Translations under genes and position numbers: made by a program
The notes under the pieces: model-generated
Databases searched by the model: none
What the model saw: the letters and a program-made list of their open reading frames with translations, nothing else
Told to the model about the DNA's origin: nothing
DNA from: G963662265 sp963668545
GTDB lineage: Bacteria; Spirochaetota; Spirochaetia; CADAEX01
Length of the DNA: 64,000 bases
Direction of reading: 5' to 3'
NCBI GenBank assembly: GCA_963668545.1
Contig: OY764868.1
Span: 868,001-932,000, forward strand
Shown here: piece after piece, positions 16,276-25,455 of the stretch
How the letters are laid out: each line of letters starts with the position of its first letter
Position numbering within the stretch: the stretch's first letter is position 1

Positions 16276-19077
16276 GTGTTTCTAAAAAGTATAGAGCTAT
16301 TCGGGTTTAAATCATTTGCAGACAGAAGTAAAATCGAGTTTGTTGACGGAATAACTGCCCTTCTCGGACCAAACGGCTGCGGCAAGAGTAATGTTGTCGA
16401 TGCGATAAAATGGGTGCTTGGTGAACAGTCAAGCAAGAGTCTCAGGGCTGAAAAAATGGAAGATGTTATCTTCAACGGAACAGAGGGGCGAAAAGCTCTT
16501 AATGTTGCTGAAGTAACACTGACCCTTTCAAACGATTCAGGAATGCTTAACCTGGATGTTCCTGAAGTTTCCATCAAGAGAAGACTCTACCGTTCCGGCG
16601 ACAGTGAATACTATGTAAACAATACTCCTGTCAAGCTCAAGGAGCTTAAAGAGCTTTTCTTTGATACAGGTGTTGGAAAGTCAGCCTATTCCATCATGGA
16701 GCAGGGAAGGATAGACCAGATCCTTTCAAACAAGCCGGAAGAAAGGCGTTTCATATTTGAGGAAGCAGCCGGAATAACAAAGTACAAAGTCAGAAGCGCT
16801 GAAGCTGAGAGAAAGCTTGATAAAACAGAAGAAAACATGAGACAGGTTGAAAGCATCCTCAGTGAGGTGAAAAAGTCTCATGATACTCTCAAGATACAGT
16901 CTGAAAAAACTGTAAAATACAGGGAACTCAAAGATGATATTTTCAAGGTGGAAATAGATATACAGCTTCTAAAGCTCAAGAATTTTCTGGAACTCAAGGA
17001 CAGTGCGGAAAAGGAACTTGGAAAGCTGAATGGGAAAAAAACTGACCTTGACAGTGAAATAGAGACACTCAATGAATTTCTCGAGGAGAATGCAGGTCTT
17101 ATAAGCTCAATGGAAAATGAGCAGATTGAAAAACAGAAGAAACTCTACGGACTTGATCTTGAAAAGGAAAACAAGAAAAACCAGATGAGAATGATTGAGG
17201 AACGGAAGAAGGAGATTGACCGGCAGATAGATTCATGCATTCTCAGGGAGAAGTCTCTCAACGATAAGATATCATCAGTCAGGGAGCAGATTAAGGACAA
17301 GGAAGAGCTCCTTTCAAGTATTGATGCAAGGCTTGAAGAGGTCGGAAGCAGTATCAAAACATTTGAAGAAAAGATAAAAAAAGCTGCAGAAGATATTAAC
17401 GACAATGAAAATAAAATCCTGGAAAGCGAAGAGGAGATAAAAACCCTTGAGAAGAGACAGCATGATCTTCAAAAAGCCCTCCGTGATATAACAGAGGATA
17501 TTGTTCAGCAGCTTGACCGGGACCTCAAGGAGACCGGTTACTCATATTCAGAAAGAAAGAAAGCAGAGGAATCTGTTATCAAGAGTTTTGAGGAACTTAA
17601 AATACTTCTTGAGGGCAGGCTTAATATTATAGAAGACAGCCTTGAACTTGATATTTCTGACCGGGAAGAGTATTTCAGGTTTGCTGATTCTGCAAAATCA
17701 GCCTTTACAGACAGTGTTGAAAAGCTCAGGTCAATCAGGGAGCATTTTGAAAAATACAGGAACAGTGTACCGGTTTTTATTGATGAATTTCTTGCCCCGG
17801 AAGGTATTATCACCCGGAAAAGGGAAATTGATTCGGAAATTGTCAGATCAATAGAAAAAACTGCTTCCCTGAGGGAAAGAATCAGGAAGCTTCAGGGAGA
17901 GAACAAGGCTCTGTCTCTTAAAATCGAGGATTACAGGTCAACTCTTGAAGAGCTCAAGGTCGAGCAGGTGAAGATGAAGACACAGCAGCAGGCCCTTAAT
18001 GACTCTGTGAAGTCCCTTACGAGGAATATAGAAGACCTTGAAAAACAGCTTTCTGACAACAAAGAGGAAATTTCAAGCTGCAATCTGAGAAAGAAGGAAA
18101 TAGATATAAAAATCGGAGAGCTTGAGAAAGAGGAGAAAGGGCTGTTTGAAGCTGAAAAACAGCTTAAAAACGAGCTTTCAAAGCTTGAATCCGGTATCAG
18201 TAAAAAGAACAGTGACCTTGTAAGCAAGCAGAAATCGCTGAAAAATAAAAAAGAGGATAATGATAAAGTCATTCTCAGGATAGAAAAATACCATCTTGAA
18301 ACAGCTACTTATGAAACTGAAATAAGAAACATATATGATAATTTCAGGGATAATTATTCAAGGGAACTCTCGGAATTTGAGGACAGAATATTTGAGATAA
18401 CTGTACCGTTTAAAGACCTTAAAGAGGAATTGAGAAAGCTTAAGGAGGATGTCCGTAATATAGGACAGATAAACCTTATGGCGCCCGAGGAGTATGCAGA
18501 GGTCAGGGAAAGATATGACTTTCTTACAAACCAGATGAATGACCTGACAACTGCAAGGGAAGACCTTAAAAAAATCACAAAAGAGATAAAAACCGAATCA
18601 GAAGAACTTTTCCTGAGGACATTTGATCAGATAAAGAAAAATTTCTACCAGATATTCAGGAGAATGTTCGGCGGCGGAAGGGCTGAAATAAAGCTTTCGG
18701 AAACTGAAAATGTTCTTGCATCGGGAATTGATATTTATGTACAGCCTCCCGGGAAAAAGCTTGAGAATATAGCACTTCTTTCAGGCGGGGAAAGGGCGCT
18801 TACAGGTGTTGCTCTTCTCTTTTCCACTTTTATGGTAAGGCCGTCACCTTTCTGTCTTCTTGATGAGATTGATGCTGCACTTGATGAGAATAATGTCGGT
18901 AAATTCGTCAATCTGCTGATGGAGTTTGGTAATAACTCCCAGTTTATAGTGATTACCCATAACAAAAAAACAGTAACAGGTGCAAAAACATTCCTGGGTG
19001 TTACTATGGAAGAATCAGGTGTTTCCAGGGTGATTTCCTTCCGGGTAGATAAAAACGGAGAAAAGGTTGAAGCATAA
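16276..19077 (+). CDS. smc: Chromosome segregation ATPase SMC, short form
   Basis: A 933-residue SMC protein that, with ScpA/ScpB, compacts and segregates DNA. The ATPase head is complete: Walker A GPNGCGKSN (31-39), signature LSGGERALTG (835-844), Walker B FCLLDEID (859-866) and a switch His in ITHN. Two long coiled-coil stretches lie between. The protein is about 250 residues shorter than typical bacterial SMC. The middle (about 410-515) lacks the glycine-rich hinge domain and instead shows a helical segment centred on SVPVFIDEFLAPEG. The start is GTG at 16276 with AGGTGA upstream. Three downstream genes follow on the same strand. Confidence 0.93.
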   Translation: MFLKSIELFGFKSFADRSKIEFVDGITALLGPNGCGKSNVVDAIKWVLGEQSSKSLRAEKMEDVIFNGTEGRKALNVAEVTLTLSNDSGMLNLDVPEVSIKRRLYRSGDSEYYVNNTPVKLKELKELFFDTGVGKSAYSIMEQGRIDQILSNKPEERRFIFEEAAGITKYKVRSAEAERKLDKTEENMRQVESILSEVKKSHDTLKIQSEKTVKYRELKDDIFKVEIDIQLLKLKNFLELKDSAEKELGKLNGKKTDLDSEIETLNEFLEENAGLISSMENEQIEKQKKLYGLDLEKENKKNQMRMIEERKKEIDRQIDSCILREKSLNDKISSVREQIKDKEELLSSIDARLEEVGSSIKTFEEKIKKAAEDINDNENKILESEEEIKTLEKRQHDLQKALRDITEDIVQQLDRDLKETGYSYSERKKAEESVIKSFEELKILLEGRLNIIEDSLELDISDREEYFRFADSAKSAFTDSVEKLRSIREHFEKYRNSVPVFIDEFLAPEGIITRKREIDSEIVRSIEKTASLRERIRKLQGENKALSLKIEDYRSTLEELKVEQVKMKTQQQALNDSVKSLTRNIEDLEKQLSDNKEEISSCNLRKKEIDIKIGELEKEEKGLFEAEKQLKNELSKLESGISKKNSDLVSKQKSLKNKKEDNDKVILRIEKYHLETATYETEIRNIYDNFRDNYSRELSEFEDRIFEITVPFKDLKEELRKLKEDVRNIGQINLMAPEEYAEVRERYDFLTNQMNDLTTAREDLKKITKEIKTESEELFLRTFDQIKKNFYQIFRRMFGGGRAEIKLSETENVLASGIDIYVQPPGKKLENIALLSGGERALTGVALLFSTFMVRPSPFCLLDEIDAALDENNVGKFVNLLMEFGNNSQFIVITHNKKTVTGAKTFLGVTMEESGVSRVISFRVDKNGEKVEA

Positions 19078-19082
19078 GGCTG

Positions 19083-19505
19083 ATGTTTGATTTCAGGGAG
19101 ATTACGGAAAAGTATATCAGGCCTCTGTATGGAAAACTTTCTTTTCTGAAACACTATATTTCCGGCAGGACAGCTTTGATTGCCCTGGCTGCAGTGATTG
19201 GAGTTTCGGCATTAGTAGCAGGAATAAGAATTATTCCTCCGCTTTTTTCAGGCAGCGGAAAAACAGAAAAGGCAATGCCCCCTGATGATCTTGTTGAAAT
19301 TGAGATTGATATTTCCGATTTCCTGATACCGGAAGATATAAAGTCGATTGAAGAATTCCGCTGGGTTCCTTACAGGGGCATGAAGAAGAAATGGAGCAGG
19401 GAGGATGCAGAGGAATTCTGGATCAATCCTGAAGAAACTGTAAGAAAGGCAGCTGGGGAAAGAAACAGAAAGCATATGGAAGAACTTTTTGAGAGTATTC
19501 CGTGA
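19083..19505 (+). CDS. Single-pass membrane protein, unknown function
   Basis: A 140-residue protein with a short cytoplasmic N-terminus, one transmembrane segment (about residues 28-53, TALIALAAVIGVSALVAG) and an acidic extracytoplasmic C-terminal half containing IEIDISDFLIPEDIKSIEEF. No family is recognised. It begins five bases after the smc stop and its own stop overlaps the next gene's GTG start, so it belongs to the smc operon. Confidence 0.7.
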   Translation: MFDFREITEKYIRPLYGKLSFLKHYISGRTALIALAAVIGVSALVAGIRIIPPLFSGSGKTEKAMPPDDLVEIEIDISDFLIPEDIKSIEEFRWVPYRGMKKKWSREDAEEFWINPEETVRKAAGERNRKHMEELFESIP

Positions 19506-21013
19506 AAGAATTGAAAATAATTTTACTATTAATAATTACCGCTTTGATTAGTTCCTGTTCAACAGGAAACAAGTCTCTTCCTGATAATAATACTGATAGG
19601 GAAATCACTGTACAGGAAGCTGCTGTCCCTGAAAACAGAATTGAAGATAGCAGCAGCATAACTGCTGAAGAACCTGATACAGCATCTCCTGTTTCTCCTG
19701 AAAATCCTTCTGCTTCCACTTCAGCAGCTGAACAGCCGGCTGTAGCTGACGAAGCAATAACTGATGGTAATATTTCTGAAACGGGAAGCCTTCCCCTTAA
19801 AGAGGGAACAGGAAGGTCATCAGGGACAGGATGGGCCAGGAAGATAAGCGGAGAGGGTAACTCTGATCCGGGAGAATCTGATGGAGAAAACAGCCCCGAA
19901 TCTCCCGGAACAGCAGAAGATACTGATGATTCTTTAATGAAGTCTTCTGACGGGGAACAAATATCCGGAATTGAAAAACCTGATGCTGAAATTTCTGATA
20001 ATGAAAAGGCCGAATCTGTTGATGACAATCATGCAGAATCATCAGGAGATCTGTCCCGGAACGGGAAAAAAGAAAATCCAGATCCCGCTTCAGAAGAAGC
20101 ACCTGCTGAAATATCTCCTGATGCTGCAAATGAAAAAACAGCTTCTGTTTACGAAGAAAAGGCGGATAAATACCTTGCTGTTCTTGATAGTGAATATAGT
20201 GATGATTCTTCCGGCAATGCTGATCAGGACGGGTCAGGAGAGCAGGCAGATAATAAAGCCGAAGTATCAGGCCGGGAACTTATTGCTGATAAAACAGCTC
20301 CTGTTATTAATGATCCTGTAAAAAGGGAAACAGAGGCTGATAAAATCAGACTTGAGCCTGTTTATTTTGATGATCCTTCCAATATAGTGATAGTGCTGGA
20401 CGGCTACGGATGGATTTTCCTCCGTCAGCTTGAACCTGATAGCCGGATTGAGCTTCTTTCAAAAACTGTGGATAACGGGAAAACTGTTTTCAGTTTCAGA
20501 ACAGAGGCAGGCAGCAGCCTGGTACTTGAGTTCCAGCTTCAGAATACAGACGGAAGCAGTAGAAGGGCGGAAATAGAGCTGAAAGAGAAAAAGCCCGCCG
20601 CTTCTGCAGGTTCTTCAGAAGCGGAACCTTCACAAGACCCGGAACGTGATGCAGATGAAGCTGAAATATCAGTAAAAACTGCTCCTCTTCAGGAAGGACA
20701 GGCTATTAATGCTGAAGAGGAAGATGAAGCTGATTACGGAAAGCTGTTTGAAGAGGCTGTTGAATATATGGATAAAGGGGAATACAGCAGGGCTGCAGTG
20801 AACCTCGAAAAAATAAGAAAACATCCTGAACAGTTTTCCGAACCTGACAGGCTCTATTATCTTCTGGGGCAGTGTTATGAAAAAAACAGAGACCCGGTTG
20901 CTGCTGAAAAATATTACAGCATGGTCATAGATCAGTTTCCGTTCAGCCTGTATTATGACAGGTCTGAAAAACGCAGGCGTTATCTTCAGAAATATTTTAT
21001 AAATATTCAGTAG
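19502..21013 (+). CDS. Acidic lipoprotein with C-terminal TPR-like region
   Basis: A 503-residue envelope lipoprotein. The N-terminus is a lipoprotein signal with lipobox LISSC (Cys19). Residues 25-270 are low complexity, rich in Glu, Asp, Ser, Ala and Pro, and probably disordered. Residues 280-370 look like a beta-rich domain (IVIVLDGYGWIFLRQL), and residues 410-503 form TPR-like helices (YGKLFEEAVEYMDKGEYSRA, then LYYLLGQCYEKNRDPVAAEKY). The GTG start overlaps the preceding stop. A role as an envelope scaffold is plausible but unproven. Confidence 0.75.
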   Translation: MKELKIILLLIITALISSCSTGNKSLPDNNTDREITVQEAAVPENRIEDSSSITAEEPDTASPVSPENPSASTSAAEQPAVADEAITDGNISETGSLPLKEGTGRSSGTGWARKISGEGNSDPGESDGENSPESPGTAEDTDDSLMKSSDGEQISGIEKPDAEISDNEKAESVDDNHAESSGDLSRNGKKENPDPASEEAPAEISPDAANEKTASVYEEKADKYLAVLDSEYSDDSSGNADQDGSGEQADNKAEVSGRELIADKTAPVINDPVKRETEADKIRLEPVYFDDPSNIVIVLDGYGWIFLRQLEPDSRIELLSKTVDNGKTVFSFRTEAGSSLVLEFQLQNTDGSSRRAEIELKEKKPAASAGSSEAEPSQDPERDADEAEISVKTAPLQEGQAINAEEEDEADYGKLFEEAVEYMDKGEYSRAAVNLEKIRKHPEQFSEPDRLYYLLGQCYEKNRDPVAAEKYYSMVIDQFPFSLYYDRSEKRRRYLQKYFINIQ

Positions 21014-21059
21014 ATTGAGTGTGTAACTTTGATAAATACATCTTCCGTGTTGTGATTGA

Positions 21060-21929
21060 ATGATGGAAAATAACTCAAAACTGCTGCCTTCAGTAATGCT
21101 CCTGACAGGAGCCATGATCGGGGCCTTAAGCGGGCTCTTTATTAAACTGCTACCCTTTTCAACCGGGGCCCTTCTGGGTTTCCGTTTCGGCATCCCATTT
21201 CTGCTGATGCTTCCCTATATAACCAGAAGAAAAAACTTCCTGGGAAGGAGAAAGGACAGAACCCTTCTATGGAGCAGTTCATTTCTTAATCTTCTGAGAA
21301 TGGTATTCTATGTAACAGCATTCAGGCTTACTGCTATAGGGAATGCTGTTGTCGTGCTTTATCTGTGGCCGGTATTCTCTCTTGCTGTTGAAGCTGCCGT
21401 GGGGAAAAAGATCCCCGGAATAAAAAAAATCCTGATAATCTGTGCGGCATTTTCAGGTGTGGTTATAATGAACAGCCACAGGGAATTCTCGCTTGATAAT
21501 AATGATCTTTATGGAAGCATTTCCATGATACTCTCTGCATTTATTTTCTCTCTTGCAGTACTCCTGAACAAGAAAGCCCTTTCCGGTTATTCTGAAGGGG
21601 AGGTTGTTTACTTCCAGAGCAGTCTTGGAGCACTTGTTTTTATTCCCATTCTGATAAGGGAAATTTCCATGTATAAGGGACAGGATATGATTTCAGGTTC
21701 AGTATATGGATTTCTTGTAGGGATTGTTGCTTTCATGCTTTTTTTCTATGCACTGAAAAGGGTTTCTGTTTTCCATTACAGCATTATGACATATTCAGAG
21801 ATTGTTTTTGCAGTATTGTTCGGTATTGTTTTTCTGGATGAAACTCTTGCTGTCAACCAGGTGGCAGGTATGATAATTGTTGTTGTTTCCAGTTTTGCGG
21901 CACACAGGGTTAAGGATGATAACAGTTGA
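21060..21929 (+). CDS. DMT-family transporter (EamA, 10 TM)
   Basis: A 289-residue inner-membrane protein with ten hydrophobic helices arranged as two EamA repeats. Typical segments are GAMIGALSGLFIKL in helix 1, ALGNAVV-like AIGNAVVVLYLWPVFS, and VFHYSIMTYSEIVFAVLFG in the second repeat. Members export or import amino acids, nucleobases and other metabolites; the substrate cannot be inferred. ATG 21060 and ATG 21063 are both possible starts. The ffh promoter overlaps its stop codon. Confidence 0.85.
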   Translation: MMENNSKLLPSVMLLTGAMIGALSGLFIKLLPFSTGALLGFRFGIPFLLMLPYITRRKNFLGRRKDRTLLWSSSFLNLLRMVFYVTAFRLTAIGNAVVVLYLWPVFSLAVEAAVGKKIPGIKKILIICAAFSGVVIMNSHREFSLDNNDLYGSISMILSAFIFSLAVLLNKKALSGYSEGEVVYFQSSLGALVFIPILIREISMYKGQDMISGSVYGFLVGIVAFMLFFYALKRVSVFHYSIMTYSEIVFAVLFGIVFLDETLAVNQVAGMIIVVVSSFAAHRVKDDNS

Positions 21930-21954
21930 CATTCCTTCTATTAAAAGGTATAAA
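21926..21954 (+). promoter_or_regulatory. Sigma-70 promoter of the ffh-ribosomal operon
   Basis: TTGACA (21926-21931), a 17-base spacer and TATAAA (21949-21954) form a near-consensus promoter. It overlaps the preceding stop codon and would start transcription about 27 bases before ffh. Confidence 0.8.
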
Positions 21955-21988
21955 ATCTATAAAATTTAAAGGTGCGTGATAATACAGT

Positions 21989-23317
21989 ATGCTGGACGGA
22001 ATATCGGATAAATTTTCAGATATAGTTAAAAGAATCTCAGGCAAAGGCCATATAACAGAAAAAAATGTACAGGACGCAATTGAGGAGATCAAGGTTGCAC
22101 TTCTTGATGCTGATGTCAACCTGAGGGTTGTAAGGCGTTTTATCAATTCAACACTTGAAGAGGCTGTAGGCGACAAGGTTCTTAAATCGGTTGATCCCGG
22201 ACAGCAGTTTGTTAAGACTGTTTATGATAAAATGGTCAAATTTCTCGGTGACGAGAAGCAGGACCTTAACCTTAAAGGGCCGGATACTGTATCTGTTATC
22301 CTGATGCTTGGTCTTCAGGGATCAGGTAAGACAACAACAAGTGCAAAGCTGGCAAGCAGGCTTAAAAAAGAGGGGAAGCGTGTTCTCCTTGTTGCAGCAG
22401 ACCTTGTAAGACCTGCCGCTGTTGAGCAGCTTACAGTGCTGGGGGCGCAGATAGGTGTTGAAGTCTACAGGGAAGATACGAATAAGCCTGTCAAGGTTGT
22501 TAAAAACGCCCTTTCATATGCAAAAAAGAACCAGATAAATACAGTAATTGTTGATACATCAGGACGTCTTCATATTGATGGGGCTATGATGGCAGAGCTT
22601 GCTGAAATCAAAAAGGTTTCAGCTCCTGAAGAATCTCTGCTTGTTGCTGATTCAATGACAGGTCAGCATGCTGTTGAGATCGCCGGGGAATTCAATGAAA
22701 AAATAGGTGTTACCGGTGTAATCCTGAGCAAGTTTGACTCGGATACAAGAGGCGGTGCTGCCCTTTCCCTTAAAACAGTAACAGGACAGCCTGTCAAGTT
22801 CATAGGTACAGGTGAAAAGATTGAAGACCTTGATATTTTCTATCCTGACAGGATCGCTTCCCGTATCCTGGGAATGGGTGATATTGTATCCCTAGTTGAA
22901 AAGGCTCAGGCTACAATTGAGGCTGATGAGGCTGAAAAACTTCAGGAGAAGATTACAAAAGCGACATTCACTCTTGAGGATTATCTTGATCAGTTTTCAA
23001 GAATCAGGAAAATGGGATCACTCCAGTCTGTCATTGACATGATTCCGGGTTTAAAGGGAAATGTTAATGAGGAAGATCTTGATGAAAAAGAGATGCGGAG
23101 GGAAGAGGCTATTATTCTTTCCATGACTGTTATGGAGAGGAGAAACCACCGTATACTGGGTCCTTCAAGAAGAAAGAGAATTGCCAGGGGTAGCGGTACC
23201 TCTGTTGCAGATATAAACAGATTTATAAAGAAATTTGAAAAAACACGGCTGATGATGAAAAAAGTAGCAAAAAATAAAAAATATCAGGCTAATTTGTTGT
23301 CTCAGTTCGGTAATTAG
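21989..23317 (+). CDS. ffh: Signal recognition particle GTPase Ffh
   Basis: A 442-residue SRP54 homologue that binds 4.5S RNA and signal sequences and targets nascent membrane proteins to FtsY. The N domain starts MLDGISDKFSDIVKRISGKG, the G domain has the P-loop GLQGSGKTT at about 107-115, DTSGRLH, and the SKFDSDTRGG segment. The M domain (about 300-442) is Met-rich and has the RNA-binding segment ILGPSRRKRIARGSGTSV. Full family length. It is the first gene of a co-directional block running to rplS. Confidence 0.97.
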   Translation: MLDGISDKFSDIVKRISGKGHITEKNVQDAIEEIKVALLDADVNLRVVRRFINSTLEEAVGDKVLKSVDPGQQFVKTVYDKMVKFLGDEKQDLNLKGPDTVSVILMLGLQGSGKTTTSAKLASRLKKEGKRVLLVAADLVRPAAVEQLTVLGAQIGVEVYREDTNKPVKVVKNALSYAKKNQINTVIVDTSGRLHIDGAMMAELAEIKKVSAPEESLLVADSMTGQHAVEIAGEFNEKIGVTGVILSKFDSDTRGGAALSLKTVTGQPVKFIGTGEKIEDLDIFYPDRIASRILGMGDIVSLVEKAQATIEADEAEKLQEKITKATFTLEDYLDQFSRIRKMGSLQSVIDMIPGLKGNVNEEDLDEKEMRREEAIILSMTVMERRNHRILGPSRRKRIARGSGTSVADINRFIKKFEKTRLMMKKVAKNKKYQANLLSQFGN

Positions 23318-23354
23318 TGTATTACTATAGAATCACCATAAGGAGGAAGTTCGA

Positions 23355-23606
23355 GTGAGTGTGAAAATCAGACTGAAACGGTTGGGAACCAAAAAAAGAC
23401 CGTATTACAGAGTTGTTGTAATGGATTCACGTTCTCCCAGAGACGGAAGAACAATTGACGAGGTAGGAATCTACCATCCAATCGAAGCAGAGGAAGTACA
23501 GGTAAGACTTAAAGAAGATAAAATTAAGGAATGGCTTTCAAAAGGTGCTCAGCCTACAGATACTGTAAAAAAACTCTTAAACAAGAACAATATTTTTGTT
23601 AAGTAA
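23355..23606 (+). CDS. rpsP: 30S ribosomal protein bS16
   Basis: An 83-residue protein with the bS16 hallmark VKIRLKRLGTKKRPYYRVVV and DSRSPRDGR. It is translated from GTG 23355, with AGGAGGA at 23340-23346. It is part of the widely conserved rpsP-khpA-rimM-trmD-rplS order. Confidence 0.98.
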   Translation: MSVKIRLKRLGTKKRPYYRVVVMDSRSPRDGRTIDEVGIYHPIEAEEVQVRLKEDKIKEWLSKGAQPTDTVKKLLNKNNIFVK

Positions 23607-23621
23607 GTCCGGAGAAAAGCT

Positions 23622-23861
23622 ATGACATTGGAAAAAGATCTTGTTGAATATATTGCCAGATCTCTTGTTGATGAACCTCAGGATGTAAATGTGAACCTGA
23701 TAGAAGGGGAAAAATCAACTATACTTGAATTAAAAGTTGCAGCTGATGATATCGGTAAGGTTATCGGTAAACACGGAAGAATTGCAAAAGCTATCAGAAC
23801 TGTTTTAAGTGCAGCAGCTACAAAAAGCGGCAAAAGGGTTGTTCTGGAAATTCTTGATTAA
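23622..23861 (+). CDS. khpA: RNA-binding KH-domain protein KhpA
   Basis: A 79-residue single KH domain with the GXXG-type loop in VIGKHGRIAKAIRTVL. KhpA binds many small and messenger RNAs with KhpB in other bacteria. The position between rpsP and rimM is the classic one. Its stop codon overlaps the rimM ATG by one base. Confidence 0.95.
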   Translation: MTLEKDLVEYIARSLVDEPQDVNVNLIEGEKSTILELKVAADDIGKVIGKHGRIAKAIRTVLSAAATKSGKRVVLEILD

Positions 23862-24394
23862 TGGGTACTGCTGATAATAATTTTCTCGTAACAGGGAAAA
23901 TCAGGACTTCATACGGCGTTAAAGGCTATATGAAGATTATAAGTTATTCAGGAGAAAAAGATCAGTTTTCCGAACTTAAGAATATAACTCTCAGATGCGG
24001 AGAAAGGGAGTTTGGAAAAAAGATTGAGGATGTCCGTGTGGCAAATAAGGACATTCTTATTAAACTTGAGGGAATAGATACGCCTGAAGAGGCTCAGAAA
24101 TACAGAAGCTGTGAAATCCTTATTCCCAGGGAAAGTGCTTCGAAATGCAGAGAAGGGGAATTCTACATTGCTGATCTTAACGGATGCAGTGTTGTAAAGG
24201 ATGGGAAAAACTTCGGAGAAGTAATTTCAGTTATAACCAACAGTTCTTCCGATCTGCTTGAAGTTGAATCTTCTGAACTTACCGGAAAAGGGAGAAAAAA
24301 GATATTCCTGATTCCTTTCAGGAAGGAATTTATCGGGGAAGTTGATATCGACAGAAAAGAGATACAGCTTCTTGAGGAATGGATTGCAGAGTGA
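23861..24394 (+). CDS. rimM: Ribosome maturation factor RimM
   Basis: A 177-residue protein that assists 30S head assembly by binding uS19. The N-terminal beta-barrel starts GKIRTSYGVKGYMKI, and the C-terminal PRC-barrel begins near EFYIADLNGCSVV. Overlaps khpA by one base and trmD by four. Confidence 0.95.
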   Translation: MGTADNNFLVTGKIRTSYGVKGYMKIISYSGEKDQFSELKNITLRCGEREFGKKIEDVRVANKDILIKLEGIDTPEEAQKYRSCEILIPRESASKCREGEFYIADLNGCSVVKDGKNFGEVISVITNSSSDLLEVESSELTGKGRKKIFLIPFRKEFIGEVDIDRKEIQLLEEWIAE

Positions 24395-25059
24395 AATTTA
24401 CGATCCTGACCCTTTTTCCTGAAATACCGGAAAGCTATTTTAAGAACTCAATAATGGCCAAAGCTATTGAAAAAGGCCTTGTTGAATATGAAATTATAAA
24501 TATCAGGGACTTTGCCCCTGATAAGCATAAAAACTGTGATGATTATCCGTACGGGGGCGGTGCGGGAATGGTTTTGAAACCGGAACCGCTGGCATTGGCC
24601 CTTGACAGTGCAGGGGCTTCAGGGAAAAGGACAGTATATCCTTCTCCGTCCGGAAAACTGCTGAAACAGGAATATGCATCAGATCTCTCTAATGAGAAAG
24701 AGCTTGTTTTTATCTGCGGAAGGTACGAAGGTGTTGACCAGAGGATAATTGACAGCTATGTGGATGATGAGATATGTATTGGGGATTATATCCTCTCTTC
24801 CGGCGAAATAGCAGCTTTGACTGTTATTGATTGTGTTTACAGACTGCTGGATGGAGTGATCAGCAGCGATTCTCTGGAAGAGGAGAGCTTTGCAAACGGA
24901 CTTCTGGAATACCCCCAGTATACAAGACCTGTGGATTTCAGGGGCATGAAAGTACCTGAAGTCCTTCTTTCAGGACACCATGAAAATATAAGAAAATGGC
25001 GCCATGAAAAAAGTCTTGAGAAAACTGAAAATTACAGGCCTGATCTTTTAAACAGATAG
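24391..25059 (+). CDS. trmD: tRNA (guanine-37-N1)-methyltransferase
   Basis: A 222-residue knotted (SPOUT) methyltransferase that makes m1G37 and prevents frameshifting. Diagnostic segments are YGGGAGMVLKPEP, FICGRYEGVDQRI and CIGDYILSSGEIAALTVID. I take the GTG at 24391 as start because the family begins KFTILTLFPE and the GTGA overlap with rimM is typical. An in-frame ATG at 24379 would add four residues, but its GAGG is only one base away. Confidence 0.96.
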   Translation: MKFTILTLFPEIPESYFKNSIMAKAIEKGLVEYEIINIRDFAPDKHKNCDDYPYGGGAGMVLKPEPLALALDSAGASGKRTVYPSPSGKLLKQEYASDLSNEKELVFICGRYEGVDQRIIDSYVDDEICIGDYILSSGEIAALTVIDCVYRLLDGVISSDSLEEESFANGLLEYPQYTRPVDFRGMKVPEVLLSGHHENIRKWRHEKSLEKTENYRPDLLNR

Positions 25060-25095
25060 TGATGGTAGTGAAAAATGTAAAGGAGGAAAGGATAG

Positions 25096-25449
25096 ATGGA
25101 TTTGATTAAAGCAATTGAAGCTGAGCAGATGAAAGAAAATGTTGAAACATTTGCAATCGGAGATACTGTTAAAGTACATTTTGAAATTATTGAGGGAACT
25201 ACAAAACGAGTTCAGATCTTTGAAGGGCTCTGTATTGCAAAAAACAACACAGGCGTAAGTAAAACCTTTACAATCAGAAAGCTTTCTTACGGTGTAGGTG
25301 TTGAAAGGGTTTTCCCTTTCCATTCACCGAGAATACAGAAAGTGGAGCTTGTTAGACGAGGTAAGATTCGAAGAGCAAAACTTTACTATATCAGAGACAG
25401 AGTAGGAAAAGCTGCCAAGGTTAAAGAGCTTATTAAAAAGAAAAATTAA
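25096..25449 (+). CDS. rplS: 50S ribosomal protein bL19
   Basis: A 117-residue protein with the bL19 signatures GDTVKVHFEIIEGTTKRVQI and FTIRKLSYGVGVERVFPFHS. A strong AAAGGAGG lies before the ATG. It is the last translation gene of the operon; six bases later a FliK-like gene begins, which carries a terminator inside it. Confidence 0.98.
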   Translation: MDLIKAIEAEQMKENVETFAIGDTVKVHFEIIEGTTKRVQIFEGLCIAKNNTGVSKTFTIRKLSYGVGVERVFPFHSPRIQKVELVRRGKIRRAKLYYIRDRVGKAAKVKELIKKKN

Positions 25450-25455
25450 GATAAA

